Assembly (NCBI GenBank): GCA_905214675.1
Contig: CAJMMS010000082.1
Location: 1 to 5,193 of the forward strand
Direction of reading: 5' to 3'
Source: an uncultured bacterium
GTDB taxonomy: Bacteria; Bacillota; Clostridia; Lachnospirales; Lachnospiraceae
Length of the DNA stretch: 5,193 nucleotides
Shown: positions 5,121 through 5,193 of the stretch, in pieces
Numbering within the stretch: position 1 is the stretch's first letter
Layout: each line of letters opens with the position of its first letter
The notes under the pieces: generated by a model
The model's database searches: none
The model's input: only the letters and a program-made list of their open reading frames with translations
What the model was told of the DNA's origin: nothing
Made by a program: the position numbers and the translations under genes

Positions 5121-5193
5121 ATGAAAGAAGAAAAAGTCAAGGTCAACCTTCGGGTAGGGCTCCTGATTCGGGAGACGCTTGTGGATGAGGCTG
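5121..5193 (+). CDS. Start of an unidentified gene (partial), possible ribbon-helix-helix protein
   Basis: ATG 5121 opens a frame that runs off the window after 24 codons (MKEEKVKVNLRV, then GLLIRETLVDEA). It lies 47 bases after parB with no terminator between, so it probably belongs to the par operon. A Shine-Dalgarno AAAGGG (5107-5112) is 8 bases upstream; ATG 5115 and GTG 5112 are in frame but less well placed. The alternating strand KVKVNLRV followed by an amphipathic helix resembles the start of ribbon-helix-helix DNA-binding proteins (Arc/CopG fold), which often regulate plasmid partition or copy number. With only 24 residues visible this is a guess; the presence of a gene is more secure. 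Confidence 0.6.
   Translation, partial: MKEEKVKVNLRVGLLIRETLVDEA

Overview
The window reads as the replication and partition core of a low-copy plasmid (or plasmid-like element) from a low-GC Gram-positive bacterium. A gut clostridial host such as an Oscillospiraceae/Ruminococcaceae member is my best guess, from the protein style, the Shine-Dalgarno sequences and the sigma-A-type promoters. No host-specific gene is present, so this is inference. All supported genes lie on the + strand.

Origin (about 34-583): A 13-bp core (consensus TGTRGMAAYCTCT) recurs five times at exactly 22-bp steps (236, 258, 280, 302, 324). Two copies in the opposite orientation lie on the same 22-bp lattice (cores 201-213 and 179-191), and an isolated inverted copy lies at 34-46. 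An 85% A+T stretch (346-430) follows, then a promoter (445-473) and a leader of about 100 nt. This is the standard layout of an iteron-regulated theta origin: iterons, melting region, initiator gene. The leader holds a 10-bp inverted repeat that, if folded, would bring a distant Shine-Dalgarno sequence to normal distance from the initiator start codon.

Initiator (584-2155): A 523-residue Rep_3-type (Pfam Rep_3, winged-helix) replication initiator with a lysine-rich insertion and a long C-terminal extension, closed by a strong intrinsic terminator (2166-2199).

Partition spacer (2200-2954): No convincing gene is present. The spacer carries four exact copies of a 17-bp direct repeat (candidate centromere or operator), a 167-bp MITE-like insertion with terminal inverted repeats and a probable target duplication between repeat copies 2 and 3, and a near-consensus promoter (2704-2731) about 220 bp ahead of parA.

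Partition operon (2955-5073 and beyond): parA (deviant-Walker ATPase, 281 aa) and parB (CTP-binding clamp/adaptor with an HTH, 423 aa) are separated by one base, with the parB ribosome binding site inside the end of parA. A third gene begins at 5121 and runs off the window. Its first 24 residues could be the start of a small ribbon-helix-helix protein. The expected division of labour is that Rep opens the origin at the iterons, and ParB loaded at the repeat cluster is moved by ParA on the nucleoid to segregate the copies.
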